Source: SAR202 cluster bacterium
GTDB lineage: Bacteria; Chloroflexota; Dehalococcoidia; Lucifugimonadales; UBA1123
NCBI GenBank assembly: GCA_030743915.1
Contig: JASLRP010000520.1
Location: 1 to 18,519, forward strand
DNA: 18,519 nt
Direction: 5' to 3'
Under the pieces are notes generated by a model. The model had not been told where the DNA came from, searched no databases, and saw nothing but the letters and a program-made list of their open reading frames with translations. Positions 1-9,500 of this stretch are shown here, piece after piece. The position numbers and the translations under genes are program-made. Position 1 is the stretch's first letter. Each line of letters opens with the position of its first letter.

Positions 1-587
1 ACCCTCTGCTGGGCGGCCCTGAGGACCGTCGAGCGCGTCACTTCGCCGAGTCCATAAGCGTGATGAAGGCGTTGTGGACGCAGGAGGAGGCATCGTTCCA
101 GGGCCAGTTCTGGCAATTCGAAGGGCTGTCCATGACTCCCAGGCCGGTGCAAAAACCGCATCCACCGCTGTGGTTCGGCGGACGCCATCCGGCAGGACTG
201 CGGCGCGCCGCCCGCCTGAGCGATGGATGGATGGGCGGAGGTTCCACCACCACGGCTCAGTTCTTGACGCACGTACAGATACTGAAGGATGCCCTGCAGT
301 CCAGAGGCCGCGACGCCGAGACCTTCCCCATATCCAAGCGGGTTTACCTGGCGATTGACAACGACGCGGACCGCGCCGAGCGCAGGCTCCGAGAGTGGTT
401 CGGCGCATGGTATGGCAATGCCGAGTTGGGGTCTCAGACGTCGGTGTGGGGCAGCGTTCAGCAGGTGGTAGACGGCCTCATGGAGATCGTCGAAGGTGGC
501 GCAGGCATGTTGATGCTCAACCCGGTGTTTGACTACATGGAGCAACTTGAACAGCTAACCGACGAGGTTATTCCGAAGCTGGGGTAG
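1..587 (+). CDS. LLM-class (luciferase-like) flavin-dependent oxidoreductase, 3' part
   Basis: The reading frame is open from the first full codon (base 3) to the TAG at 585-587, so the gene is cut at its 5' end by the window; the GTG/ATG at 60-65 are internal codons. About 195 residues are present. The visible pattern is that of bacterial luciferase-like monooxygenases: an ...FAESISVMKALWTQEE... helix, FQGQFWQF, then PRPVQKPHPPLWFGG followed by a GLRRAARLSDGW helix. In this family these segments belong to the C-terminal half of a TIM barrel that binds FMN or F420. Such enzymes are soluble and oxidise or hydroxylate small organic substrates; the substrate cannot be told from this fragment. 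The GG...RRAAR.SDGW layout resembles the F420-type subgroup, but the cofactor is inference. SAR202 Chloroflexota are known for many paralogues of this family. The gene converges on the malate synthase-like gene. Confidence 0.88.
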   Translation, partial: PLLGGPEDRRARHFAESISVMKALWTQEEASFQGQFWQFEGLSMTPRPVQKPHPPLWFGGRHPAGLRRAARLSDGWMGGGSTTTAQFLTHVQILKDALQSRGRDAETFPISKRVYLAIDNDADRAERRLREWFGAWYGNAELGSQTSVWGSVQQVVDGLMEIVEGGAGMLMLNPVFDYMEQLEQLTDEVIPKLG

Positions 588-753
588 GTGAACAGAAGCC
601 GCCATTCTGAGTCTGCGGACGAAGAATCTCGCCGTCAGTAACACAACGGTTGATCTGCAACAACCAGATGCTTCACCGCCGCTCAGCAAGGCGACATATC
701 CCCGACTGCAAATACGCCCCTCCTGACACCCGAAAACCTGATACCTATTTACC
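588..753. other. Convergent intergenic space
   Basis: 166 bases lie between the stop codons of two convergent genes. The only structure recognised is the REP-like imperfect hairpin listed at 601-640. No clear rho-independent terminator with a T-tract was seen for either gene. A small plus-strand open frame crossing this space (650-838) runs into the malate synthase gene and has no ribosome binding site that I can see. Confidence 0.6.
601..640. repeat. REP-like interspersed repeat, copy A
   Basis: An imperfect palindrome with arms ATTCT (604-608) and AGAAT (623-627), and an inner stem GTC (611-613) / GAC (618-620) around the loop TGCG. The same element occurs at 10928-10967 with about six differences. 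There the inner stem is ATC/GAT, a compensatory change that keeps pairing. The element starts 13 bases after the upstream stop codon. It resembles the CATTCTGAG...GAAGAATCT intergenic repeat that I recall from Chloroflexota and other genomes. Confidence 0.6.
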
Positions 754-2457
754 TCAGAAAGCGTCCGGCTCCGACGCGATTCGTTCCATGTCTGCGGGAG
801 TGTACGACCCCAGCGAACGGAAATTCAACTCCGTGTAGTTCTTCGTCCACCGCATGGCGATCTTATATGCGCTCTCGTACCGGGCGACCTGAGCCTTCAG
901 CTCGGCCTGTGAAGCCTCGTCGGAGGGCGCAGCTTCATTGCGTCGGCTGATGATGTCCGCCAACTCTTCCTGGAGAAGTTGCTTTATCAGCGCGAAATCG
1001 TGAACCTGACCGGTATTGGCGTCCTTGGCCCCGTGCAGAATGCGCTGAGCAGTCTGAGCCACGGAGATTCTGCCCGTCGCCAGGTCTTCCATGAGAGCCG
1101 GGTGTATTCCGGGTTGGCCCTCCAGACTGTCGATTCCCTTGGCGCCGCGACCCATCAGCCAGCCCTCGGCATATTCAATGAGCATCCGCGCGTTGCGACG
1201 GGAGCCTTCGACGGTGATCGGCCCTTCTGGAGGCGTAATCTCCACAGGGTAATTCTCTGGAATGCGCATCTCATCGGTGGGCTTCCAGCCAGAAGCGGCG
1301 ACTTCCTTGAAGGGGTCTGCGGCGGTCTTCATGTGGAAAATGTGGGCCACCCAGCCTCGCAGGAACCCCTGCTGGGCCTCCCACTCCTTGTCCTGACGGA
1401 TGGACTGTCCGGCGGCCTCGTTCACCTCATCTTCTCGGCTAGGCAGGGCGGTGGCCATGCCTCCGATAGGGGCGGCTCCGTGCTGGAGACACACCGCCAC
1501 CAGACGCCGAAATATGTTGGTCATGAACTCTGTTGTCTTGATGTCAACGCCAAATCGGTCTGGCCAGACCTGAGCAGGGTCGGCCATCACGTACTCCAGA
1601 ATAGAGGCTTTCAGGTCCCAACGAGCGGCGTTCAGTCCACCGGCGTATGGGCCAAGCTCCCACAGAATTTCGTGCATGATGTACACGACGGGGAGGGACT
1701 CGACCAGCACCACGGCTTTGATAACGGCGTCCTCGGCATAGCCGAGACGCTCCACGCTGAAATCGAACAAGTCTCTATAGAAGCGAGCCTCTTCTATAAC
1801 TTCGATCTTCGGCAGGTAGAAATAGACGCCCTGGCCTCGTTTGGCCTGCTCGCGTCCGGCGTAGGCCAGCGTGAGCGCGGTCCCCAGAATTGCCGCTGGA
1901 ATCGGCTCTCCATCGATGGTGAAGTCCGGCTCGTCCAGGTGGGTCCCCCGCTCGCGGTGCATGAAGAACGGCAGGTCGCCATCGGCAATCTCGTAGGTCC
2001 GGTTTCGGACCGGATTATGGAAGCTCAGAGTTCGGGTCACGGCATTTCGGCGGTTCAACGCCGCCTGCACCGTGTCGCCAAGACTATGGCCTGCCGAGTC
2101 CTCGTCATCATCCAGATAACCTTCGGCGCGTTCGCCCTCGGCCCCTGGATTCAGGGCGTTGATCGCCATATTGGTGATGGATACCGGCCCGGAGATTTCG
2201 ATACCCGGCCTCAGCAAGTCATCGGGCAGGGATGGCACCTGCCAGTCGCCGGAGTTGATATCGGACTCCGGGGGGAAGGTCGGCGATTCATTCTGTTGAA
2301 GGGCTCGCTGGAGCAGAGCGTCTTTCTTGAAACGGATATCGGCGATGGCAGGCGCGAACTTATCGTAGGCTGCGACTATGTACTCCAAGAAATCAGGAGT
2401 GAAAAGCTCTTCCGCTCCAGGCACATTCGAAAAACTAACTCTATCTGCTTCAGACAT
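754..2457 (-). CDS. aceB: Divergent malate synthase (malate synthase A-like)
   Basis: A 567-residue protein with the order of motifs of malate synthase A, which condenses acetyl-CoA with glyoxylate to give malate in the glyoxylate cycle. Recognisable segments: ISGPV...INALNPGA (88-105), HRERGTHLDE (167-176), YFYLPKIEV (212-220), VESLP...HEILWEL (252-268), LNAARWD (275-281), PDRFGVD, GGMATALPSR (332-341), NEAAGQSIRQDKEWEAQQG and MEDLATGRIS (456-465). The likely catalytic and Mg-binding residues are kept: Arg170, Glu253, Asp281 and Asp458; the Glu-to-Asp spacing of 28 matches the E. coli enzyme as I recall its numbering. Several normally invariant positions differ: RGWHL is RGTHL, GRWDYIF is ARWDLKA, and the GTWVAHP region is RGWVAHI. 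It is slightly longer than E. coli AceB (about 533). The ATG at 2457 is preceded by AGGGGA six bases upstream. No isocitrate lyase gene is in the window, so a glyoxylate-cycle role is inferred; another glyoxylate-type substrate is possible. Confidence 0.85.
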   Translation of the reverse strand: MSEADRVSFSNVPGAEELFTPDFLEYIVAAYDKFAPAIADIRFKKDALLQRALQQNESPTFPPESDINSGDWQVPSLPDDLLRPGIEISGPVSITNMAINALNPGAEGERAEGYLDDDEDSAGHSLGDTVQAALNRRNAVTRTLSFHNPVRNRTYEIADGDLPFFMHRERGTHLDEPDFTIDGEPIPAAILGTALTLAYAGREQAKRGQGVYFYLPKIEVIEEARFYRDLFDFSVERLGYAEDAVIKAVVLVESLPVVYIMHEILWELGPYAGGLNAARWDLKASILEYVMADPAQVWPDRFGVDIKTTEFMTNIFRRLVAVCLQHGAAPIGGMATALPSREDEVNEAAGQSIRQDKEWEAQQGFLRGWVAHIFHMKTAADPFKEVAASGWKPTDEMRIPENYPVEITPPEGPITVEGSRRNARMLIEYAEGWLMGRGAKGIDSLEGQPGIHPALMEDLATGRISVAQTAQRILHGAKDANTGQVHDFALIKQLLQEELADIISRRNEAAPSDEASQAELKAQVARYESAYKIAMRWTKNYTELNFRSLGSYTPADMERIASEPDAF

Positions 2458-2817
2458 GAAATTCCCCTTCGCGTAACACCTTCAAAAAATTCCCCTCGGA
2501 ATATTAAGGGCGTTGAAAGTCTGCTGTCAATGATTTCCGAATCGCCTACGAATCTTGAATCTTACTCTTGGAGCGCGAACGTTTAACTTTAGCTGTCGCG
2601 CATGCTCGCAGCTCATCTGCCTATATGTGCCGACATGCTAATTCTCGTCAAAATGGACCGCACATGGGACTGTTTTATGCCCGTATTCATCCCGATTCAA
2701 AATTCTTCACGTATCTCTCATGGACATTGTCACGACATTTTCATGCCATTACCGCTGATGGCCGATAACCTGAGGCGAATGGCAATGTAGCTGTCAGACA
2801 TAATCTGTAGCGTTATG

Positions 2818-2865
2818 AGGGGATGGGCACACAAAACTGCCCAACCCTCTTTCTTCACGTTATTT
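2818..2865 (+). terminator. Terminator-like hairpin with no gene upstream
   Basis: TGGGCA (2824-2829) pairs with TGCCCA (2838-2843) around an 8-base loop. The stem continues past an A/A mismatch as GGG (2820-2822) with CCC (2845-2847). A T-rich run follows (CTTTCTTCACGTTATTTTTC), which is the layout of a rho-independent terminator read on the plus strand. No plus-strand gene is seen upstream, so it would end an unannotated transcript. Confidence 0.5.
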
Positions 2866-2926
2866 TTCTATAATACGTCGTCTGTCAGCGTTATTCTGAT
2901 GTTTATTGTTACGTAACTTTTAATAA

Positions 2927-2955
2927 TTGACAGTTTTCGTAATTGAGTGTAAATT
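2927..2955 (+). promoter_or_regulatory. Sigma-70-like promoter candidate
   Basis: A perfect TTGACA at 2927-2932, a 17-base spacer and TAAATT (four of six to TATAAT) at 2950-2955. It points toward the giant surface protein gene, whose ATG lies about 620 bases downstream. If used for that gene it implies a very long 5' leader; alternatively it drives a separate small transcript. The call rests on the motif only. Confidence 0.35.
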
Positions 2956-3578
2956 GCGACGCAAGCCTTTGCGGGCTGGCGCCCAAAGCTATGGGTGTTG
3001 TCTCGCAGAAGTCTGGCAAAGTTAGCACACAATTTTGGTACGCATGTCTGAGCCTTTGTTGTTCGGCAGATTCTAAATAGCACAGGAGTTTTTGCCAGCA
3101 TTGCGGCGACCTTTCGTGGGCTGTGGCGGCATTGTGGTGTGCCGCCCGATCAGAACCGCCCGTTCGGTCCACCGCTTCGAACTTTGGAAAAGCGCTTAGT
3201 CTTACAACCTGATTAATACAGGCACGCCATAAAATCCGTTGAAATCTTGGCGCATTCAAGATATCTGCGTCAAGTTGGTCTGGATGAGGAACCAGCTTCA
3301 GATTTATGTCAGCCCGCCGAAATCAAGACTCCAATATACAACACGATAGTCGAATGACCTCGGCACGATCAGCAATTCTGCCTGGGAATGACCGGCGGTT
3401 ATTCACGTCGAGTCGTTTTGATGTTGTTGAAAATACGGCCAAATCGATGATCAACATTACAAATATCCGCGCAACGAAAAAACCGACGCAGCATCCGACA
3501 GCAAGGAGTCGGTAACGCTCAACGATCAGGAAACACATTCAGAACTCAATCTAGCCCCTGAAACGGAGGAGTTGTTGT

Positions 3579-6500
3579 ATGTCATTGAAGACAATATCAG
3601 CCTTTAGACACTGGAAGATCATCGGCGTTTTACTTTTGTTATTGACGATTGGAGTGTTTGGCGTGGAGTCCTCGGGCGTGCCTGTTGCGCATGCAGACGA
3701 TCCGACTCCAAATGATATTCCTCACGATCCTCCGCCCATGGCGAGCGCCATTATTGACAATGGCACCGTTCACATTGGCGTTTTAGATCAAGGTCATCTG
3801 GGAGTCGGAGTGCCTTATAGCAGCGACCCTGCCAGTATAGGCGCAGTGGGCCTTCGCTACGTCCCCATACCCGCTTCTGCGTCGACCGAACCGGGCTGTA
3901 TCTGTGAAGGATGGGGCGTTGCAGACGCTGGCACAGGCCAGAACGCTCACGCCGACGTCGCTGTCGGCGGAGTCTCCGGAATGACCGTCGACTCGTTTAC
4001 TTCCTCAGGTGTGTCACCATCCGGGGCGGTTGGCTCCGTCGGCACCCAGGCAGAATCGGTGGTGACAGCCTTTGGTCGGTTGAGGGTGACTCATGATTTC
4101 CATCCAACGCCTCTGACACCCAACCTCTATGAGGTGGATGTCACCATCGAGAATATCTCCACAACTGACGTCACAGACCTACGTTACACGCGCACTATGG
4201 ACTGGGACATCTATCCAACATACTTTGACGAGTACGTGACCATTCAGGGTGTCGGCAGCGCAGCCAACCTGCTCTATGCCGACGACAACGGGTTCCAGGA
4301 CCCGAACCCGCTGCTGACACGATCAGCCAGCAACGTCGGCAACATGGTTGACAACGGGCCAGACGACCACGGCGCTCATTTCGACTTTGGATTCGGCCCG
4401 CTTCCCGCTGGTGGAACACAGACGTTCAGAATCTACTACGGCGCTGCTCCAACTGAAGCTGGCGCGAATGCCGCGCTGACAGCCGTCGGCGCCGAGGCAT
4501 ACTCTTTTGGTCAGTCCAATGGGGGCCAAGTCACCGGTTCTCCAGTAACTTTCATCTTCGCATTCTCTGGCGTTGGCGGTTCGGTGTTGATCCCGCCCGA
4601 TCTGTTGCTGGAGCCCACTGCGGACACCAACAATGTCGGCGAGACTCACACGCTAACCGCCACTTTGACCGACGACTCCGGCAACCCCGTTTCCGGCGTC
4701 ACAGTGACCTTCGAGGTCGTCGGCGGCCCCAACACCGGAACGCTTGGAACAGCGGTCACTAACTCCAGTGGTGTAGCGACCATTAGTTACTCGTCCACCG
4801 TGACAGGGACCGACGCCATCGTTGCCAGCTTCGTGGATGGAGATAGCAATACTCAGAACTCCAACGGAGTCACCAAGGAATGGGTAACCCCGCCCAACGT
4901 GGCACCAACCGTATCCACCCCCAACTCCAGCGTCACGGTTGACGAAGGCGACACTGCCAACAATAACGGCAGTTTCTCCGATCCCGACGCCGGCGACAGC
5001 GTGACCATCTCCGCCTCTGTGGGCACAGTCACGCAATCAGGCTCTCAATCCGGCACGTGGAGCTGGTCTTTCAACTCCACAGACGGACCCGCTGAAAGCC
5101 AGACGGTGACCATCACAGCCACTGACGGCTCCAGCGCCATAGGGACAACAACATTCGGCCTGACGGTCAACAACGTGGCGCCCAACATCGATAAGGGCGT
5201 GGTCGATCTCAATACATGGACAGCCGAGAACATAAGCTCAGGCTCCGGCGTTTGGACCGTCGACGGCAGCGGCAATAGCGTGTTCCAGAGCGTCAACGGC
5301 AACCCGACGTTCTTCTACAGTGACTTCAGCTCTCTGGGCAGCCCGCTTCAAGGGACCATCAGAGTTGAGACCACAAGCGACGATGACTTTATCGGTTTCG
5401 CCATCGGGTTCAACCCCGGCGACACTGCCAACCCCAGCGCCGACTACCTGCTGGTTGACTGGAAACAGTATAATCAGCCAGACGCATGGGGCTATGGCGC
5501 TCAAGGCCTTGCCGTATCCAGAGTGAATGGAGTCGGAAGTAACCCAGATTTCTGGTCGCACAGTGGCGCGCTGACCGAGCTTGCCAGGGGCATCACCCTA
5601 GGGAACACCGGTTGGGGCGATTACCAGATCAACGAATTCCAGTTCGACTTCACGCCGACGAGACTTCGCGTTTTCGTCAACGGAACACTGGAACTGGACG
5701 TCACGCCTACCGGCCCGAACTTCAGCGACGGCAGGTTCGCATTCTTCAACTTCTCTCAGAGCAGCGTGCGCTACAGCGCGATACAGTCCGACTCAATTGC
5801 AGGAGTCGAAGCATCGCCTGTTTCGTTCAGCAAGAACTTTACAGACCCGGGTATTCCAGACACCCACACCGCCACCATTAATTGGGGCGACTCAGGCACA
5901 GGCGGAGAAACAGTGACTTCGCCGTCCGGCAGCACTCCGGGCACCGTCTCCGGGACCCATACCTACGCCGACAACGGCACATATACGGTCACAGTCACCG
6001 TCTGCGACAGCGACCTAGATTGCGACAGCGACACGTTCACTGCCACGATTGCCAACGTCGATCCCACAGTGGATGCTAATGGCCCTTACTCGGTTAACGA
6101 GGGATCCTCGGTGACACTTAACGCGACAGGTTTCGACGTGGCCGGCGCTGCCGACCCGCTGACCTACGCGTGGGACCTGGACAACAACGGGTCTTTCGAG
6201 ACTCCGGGCCAGAGCGCACCTTTCAATGGCATCGACGGCCCGTCCACCCACACGGTCAACGTGCAGGTCAATGACGGCGATGGTGGGACTGCAGTTGACT
6301 CCGCCACGGTCACCGTCAACAACCTGGACCCGGTCGTCACCGCGACTGGCGACACCATCAACGAGGGTGATACTGCGACGGTTAGCGGGACCATCTCCGA
6401 CCCCGGAACGCCTGACTCCTTCACGGTTGTCATCGACTGGGGCGGGAGTGAAGGTTCCGATACTCTGAGTCTTCCGGCCGGTTCGACTTCGTACTCGGCG

Positions 6501-9500
6501 ACTCACGTCTACGACGACGACGATCCCACCGCCACTCTGTCGGACAACTACGGAATCTCCGTGACGGTAACTGACGACGACGGCGGCATTGGCTCCGCCT
6601 CTGCGACCGTCACAGTCAACAACGTGGACCCGGTCATCGAATCGGGCGTGGTCGATCTCAACTCCTGGACCGTCGAAAACTCCAGCCCTGGTGCAGGAGT
6701 CTGGACCGTCGATGGCAGCGGCAACAGCGTATTCCAGAGTGTCAACGGCAACCCGACATTCTTCTACAGCGACTTCAATGCCCTGGGAAGCCCCCTTGAG
6801 GGCGCTATCGCGGTTGAGACTGGCAGCGATGACGACTACATAGGCTTCGCCATAGGCTTCGAGCCAGGCGACACTTCAAACCCCAGCGCTGACTTCCTGC
6901 TTGTGGACTGGAAACAGGGCGACCAGAGCGGCGCTCTGGCCGGTCTTGCGGTTTCGCGGGTTACCGGTGTGCCCACCGGCAGTGATTACTGGACACACTC
7001 AGGGGCCATCACCGAGCTTGCCAGGGGCATCACCCTGGGAAGCACTGGATGGGCCAATTATGCGTCCAACCAGTTCCTGTTCGAATTCTCACCCACGCGC
7101 CTTCGGGTATTCGTCAACGGCACTCTCGAACTGGACGTCACGCCTACCGGCCCGAACTTCAGCGATGGAAGGTTCGCCTTCTACAACTATTCGCAGTATT
7201 ACGTCCGCTACAGTGCCATACAATCCGACTCCATAAGCGGAAACGAAGCATCGCCTGTTTCCTTCACCAAGAACTTCACTGACGTCGGCATTCCCGACAC
7301 ACACACCGCCACCATTCTTTGGGGCGACACCAGTTCCAGCGCTGGCACAATCACTGAGCCCTCAGGCAGCACGCCTGGGACAGTCTCTGGGACCCATACC
7401 TACGCCGACAACGGCACGTACACCGTCACAGTCACAGTGTGTGATGACGACGGAGGTTGTGACAGCGACACGTTCACTGCCACGATTGCCAACGTCGATC
7501 CCACAGTGGATGCTAATGGCCCTTACTCGGTTAACGAGGGATCCTCGGTGACACTTAACGCGACAGGTTTCGACGTGGCCGGCCCCGCCGACCCGCTGAC
7601 CTACGCGTGGGACCTGGACAACAACGGTTCCTTCGAGACGCCAGGACAAAGCGTGCCATTCAACGGCATCGATGGCCCATCCACCCACACGGTGAATGTG
7701 CAGGTCAATGACGGCGACGGCGGCATCGCAGTGGACACCACCACGGTCACCGTCAACAATGTGGATCCGACGATTGTCACCACTTTCCAGGTGGCGCCGA
7801 TCCCTGAAGCGTCAGTATCAACCTCCGGTAACCTGGTAGCGCAGGCCACCGATCCTGCCGGCTCCAACGACCCACTCGCATTCGACTTCGACTGTGACAA
7901 CAACGGCTCGTACGAGACCCCGTCCAACCCCAGCACATCCGCTGCCGACTGCTACTTCGACGACAACGGTAGCTACACTGTGGGCGTCAGAGTGACTGAC
8001 GGAGACGGCGGACAGGCCATCGGGTCGGTCATCGCGGTCGTCACTAACGTTTCGCCGACCGCGTTCATACCCAACGTCGGCCCGGTGGACGAAGGCTCGC
8101 CTGCAGTGATCACCTTCGAAGCCGAGTTCGACCCGTCGGTCGCTGACACCACAGCCGGGTTCCACTACTCCGTTGCCTGCGACGGTCTGGCGAGTTCGCT
8201 GGCCGGGTCGTATGCGGCAGCAGGAACATCGGACAGCGTGAACTGCGTCTACGGCGACAACGGCACATACACCGTCATGGGGCGCATCTTCGACAAAGAC
8301 GATGGCTCCAACGACTACAGCGCCACTGTCACCGTCGTCAACGTGGACCCGGTCGTCACCGCGACTGGCGACACCATTGACGAGGCAGGCACGGCAACAG
8401 TCAGCGGGACGATCACGGACCCTGGATTCCTGGACACCTTCACGGTGGTCATTGACTGGGGTCCCGGCGAAGGCTCGACGACTCTGAGCCTTGGAGCGGG
8501 CGCGACGACCTACTCGGCATCCCATCAGTACATTGATGACGACCCGACCGCCACCCTGTCGGACGACTACGGAATCTCCGTGACCGTCACCGACGACGAT
8601 GGCGGCGTGGGCACAGCTTCGACAGTAGTCACCGTCAACAACGTGGACCCCGAGCTAACACTCGACCTGACAGGCTCACTGCCGTTCGTCGGTGGAGACG
8701 CCTTCATCGGTCGCAAGGGCGTCGAGCAAACTCACTTTGCAGACGCCACAGACGTTGGCGCCGACGATCTGACCTTCGATTGGACCTTCGCTCCGGATCC
8801 GACATTAGACCCGGAAACCTACCTCAATGGTGGATCAATCCCGATGTCGGCCTCGGATTCGGCTTCAGTGACTTTCGCAGCGCCGGGCATCTACACCGTC
8901 GAAGTGGACGTGACTGACGATGACGGCGGTTCCGCCGACGCTCTCAGTCAGACCAAGATCGTCACCGACGACTGCGACTGCGCCAAGTCCAAGGGCTTCT
9001 GGAAGCATCAGTTCAAGGCTTCGACCACTGGCAAGGGCAAACAGCACATCGACGACGCATCTCTGGAAATCTACCTGGACATCGTCGAATACGTCTCCAG
9101 TGTCTTCAGTGAGGATGTCGCTCTCGCTGGCATCATCGAAGCGCACAACGTCTTCGATCCACCCAAGTCCAACAACGGCGGAGGAACAGGCACCGGCTCC
9201 GGCAGCGGATCTGGCTCTGGCTCCAATGAAGCCACCAACCCGTCGACTACCGGATCCAAGAAAAAGAAGAAGGGCGGAGACTCCGGTTCCGGCTCTGACT
9301 CGGACACAGGATCAGGCTCTGACAAGAAGCTGGAAAAGAAGAAGCAGGACGCTCTCCAGCAGACTCTGGCCGCATGGCTCAACTTCGCCAAGGGCGGCAT
9401 CGACTGGGACGAGGACATCACCATAGACGGCGGAACGGGAACAGGATCCAACAGTGGCTCGGGCACAGGCTCCAAGCCTGCCACGCCTCCTGTGGTCATG

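Larger units (their letters stand above)
2458..3578. other. Long gene-poor intergenic region (about 1.1 kb)
   Basis: This stretch lies between the divergently transcribed malate synthase-like and giant surface protein genes and looks A+T-richer than the genes around it. Short open frames exist on both strands, the longest on the minus strand at 2909-3259. None has a recognisable family, a good ribosome binding site or a convincing composition. It does contain a plus-strand terminator-like hairpin (2818-2865), a TTGACA-N17-TAAATT promoter candidate (2927-2955) and a 7-bp perfect inverted repeat (3125-3131 with 3140-3146, 8-base loop). It could hold a small RNA gene or a long 5' leader of the giant gene. 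Confidence 0.5.

Noticed and set aside
650..838. A 62-codon plus-strand open frame after the oxidoreductase gene
   Set aside because: It overlaps the 3' end of the malate synthase gene and lacks a ribosome binding site or recognisable sequence.
979..2586. A 535-codon open frame on the plus strand opposite the malate synthase gene
   Set aside because: The minus strand frame matches malate synthase motifs along its whole length. The plus frame has no recognisable domain and looks like an antisense shadow caused by codon bias.
2869..2874. A perfect TATAAT that could be a -10 box
   Set aside because: No acceptable -35 element lies 16-18 bases upstream, and the region is simply T/A-rich after the hairpin.
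2955..3000. A possible c-di-GMP riboswitch (GACGCAAGCC resembles part of the GEMM motif) upstream of the giant gene
   Set aside because: The conserved first arm (GGGCAAACC type) and the receptor arm (GGTAGC...GGTTACC type) are both missing, so the similarity is too short.
2909..3259. A 116-codon minus-strand open frame in the long intergenic region
   Set aside because: No Shine-Dalgarno, no recognisable motif, Cys/His-rich random-looking composition, and it spans the best plus-strand promoter candidate.
3323..3538. A 71-codon minus-strand open frame with a hydrophobic N-terminus
   Set aside because: It could be a small membrane protein, but it has no ribosome binding site and reads as chance sequence; not supported.
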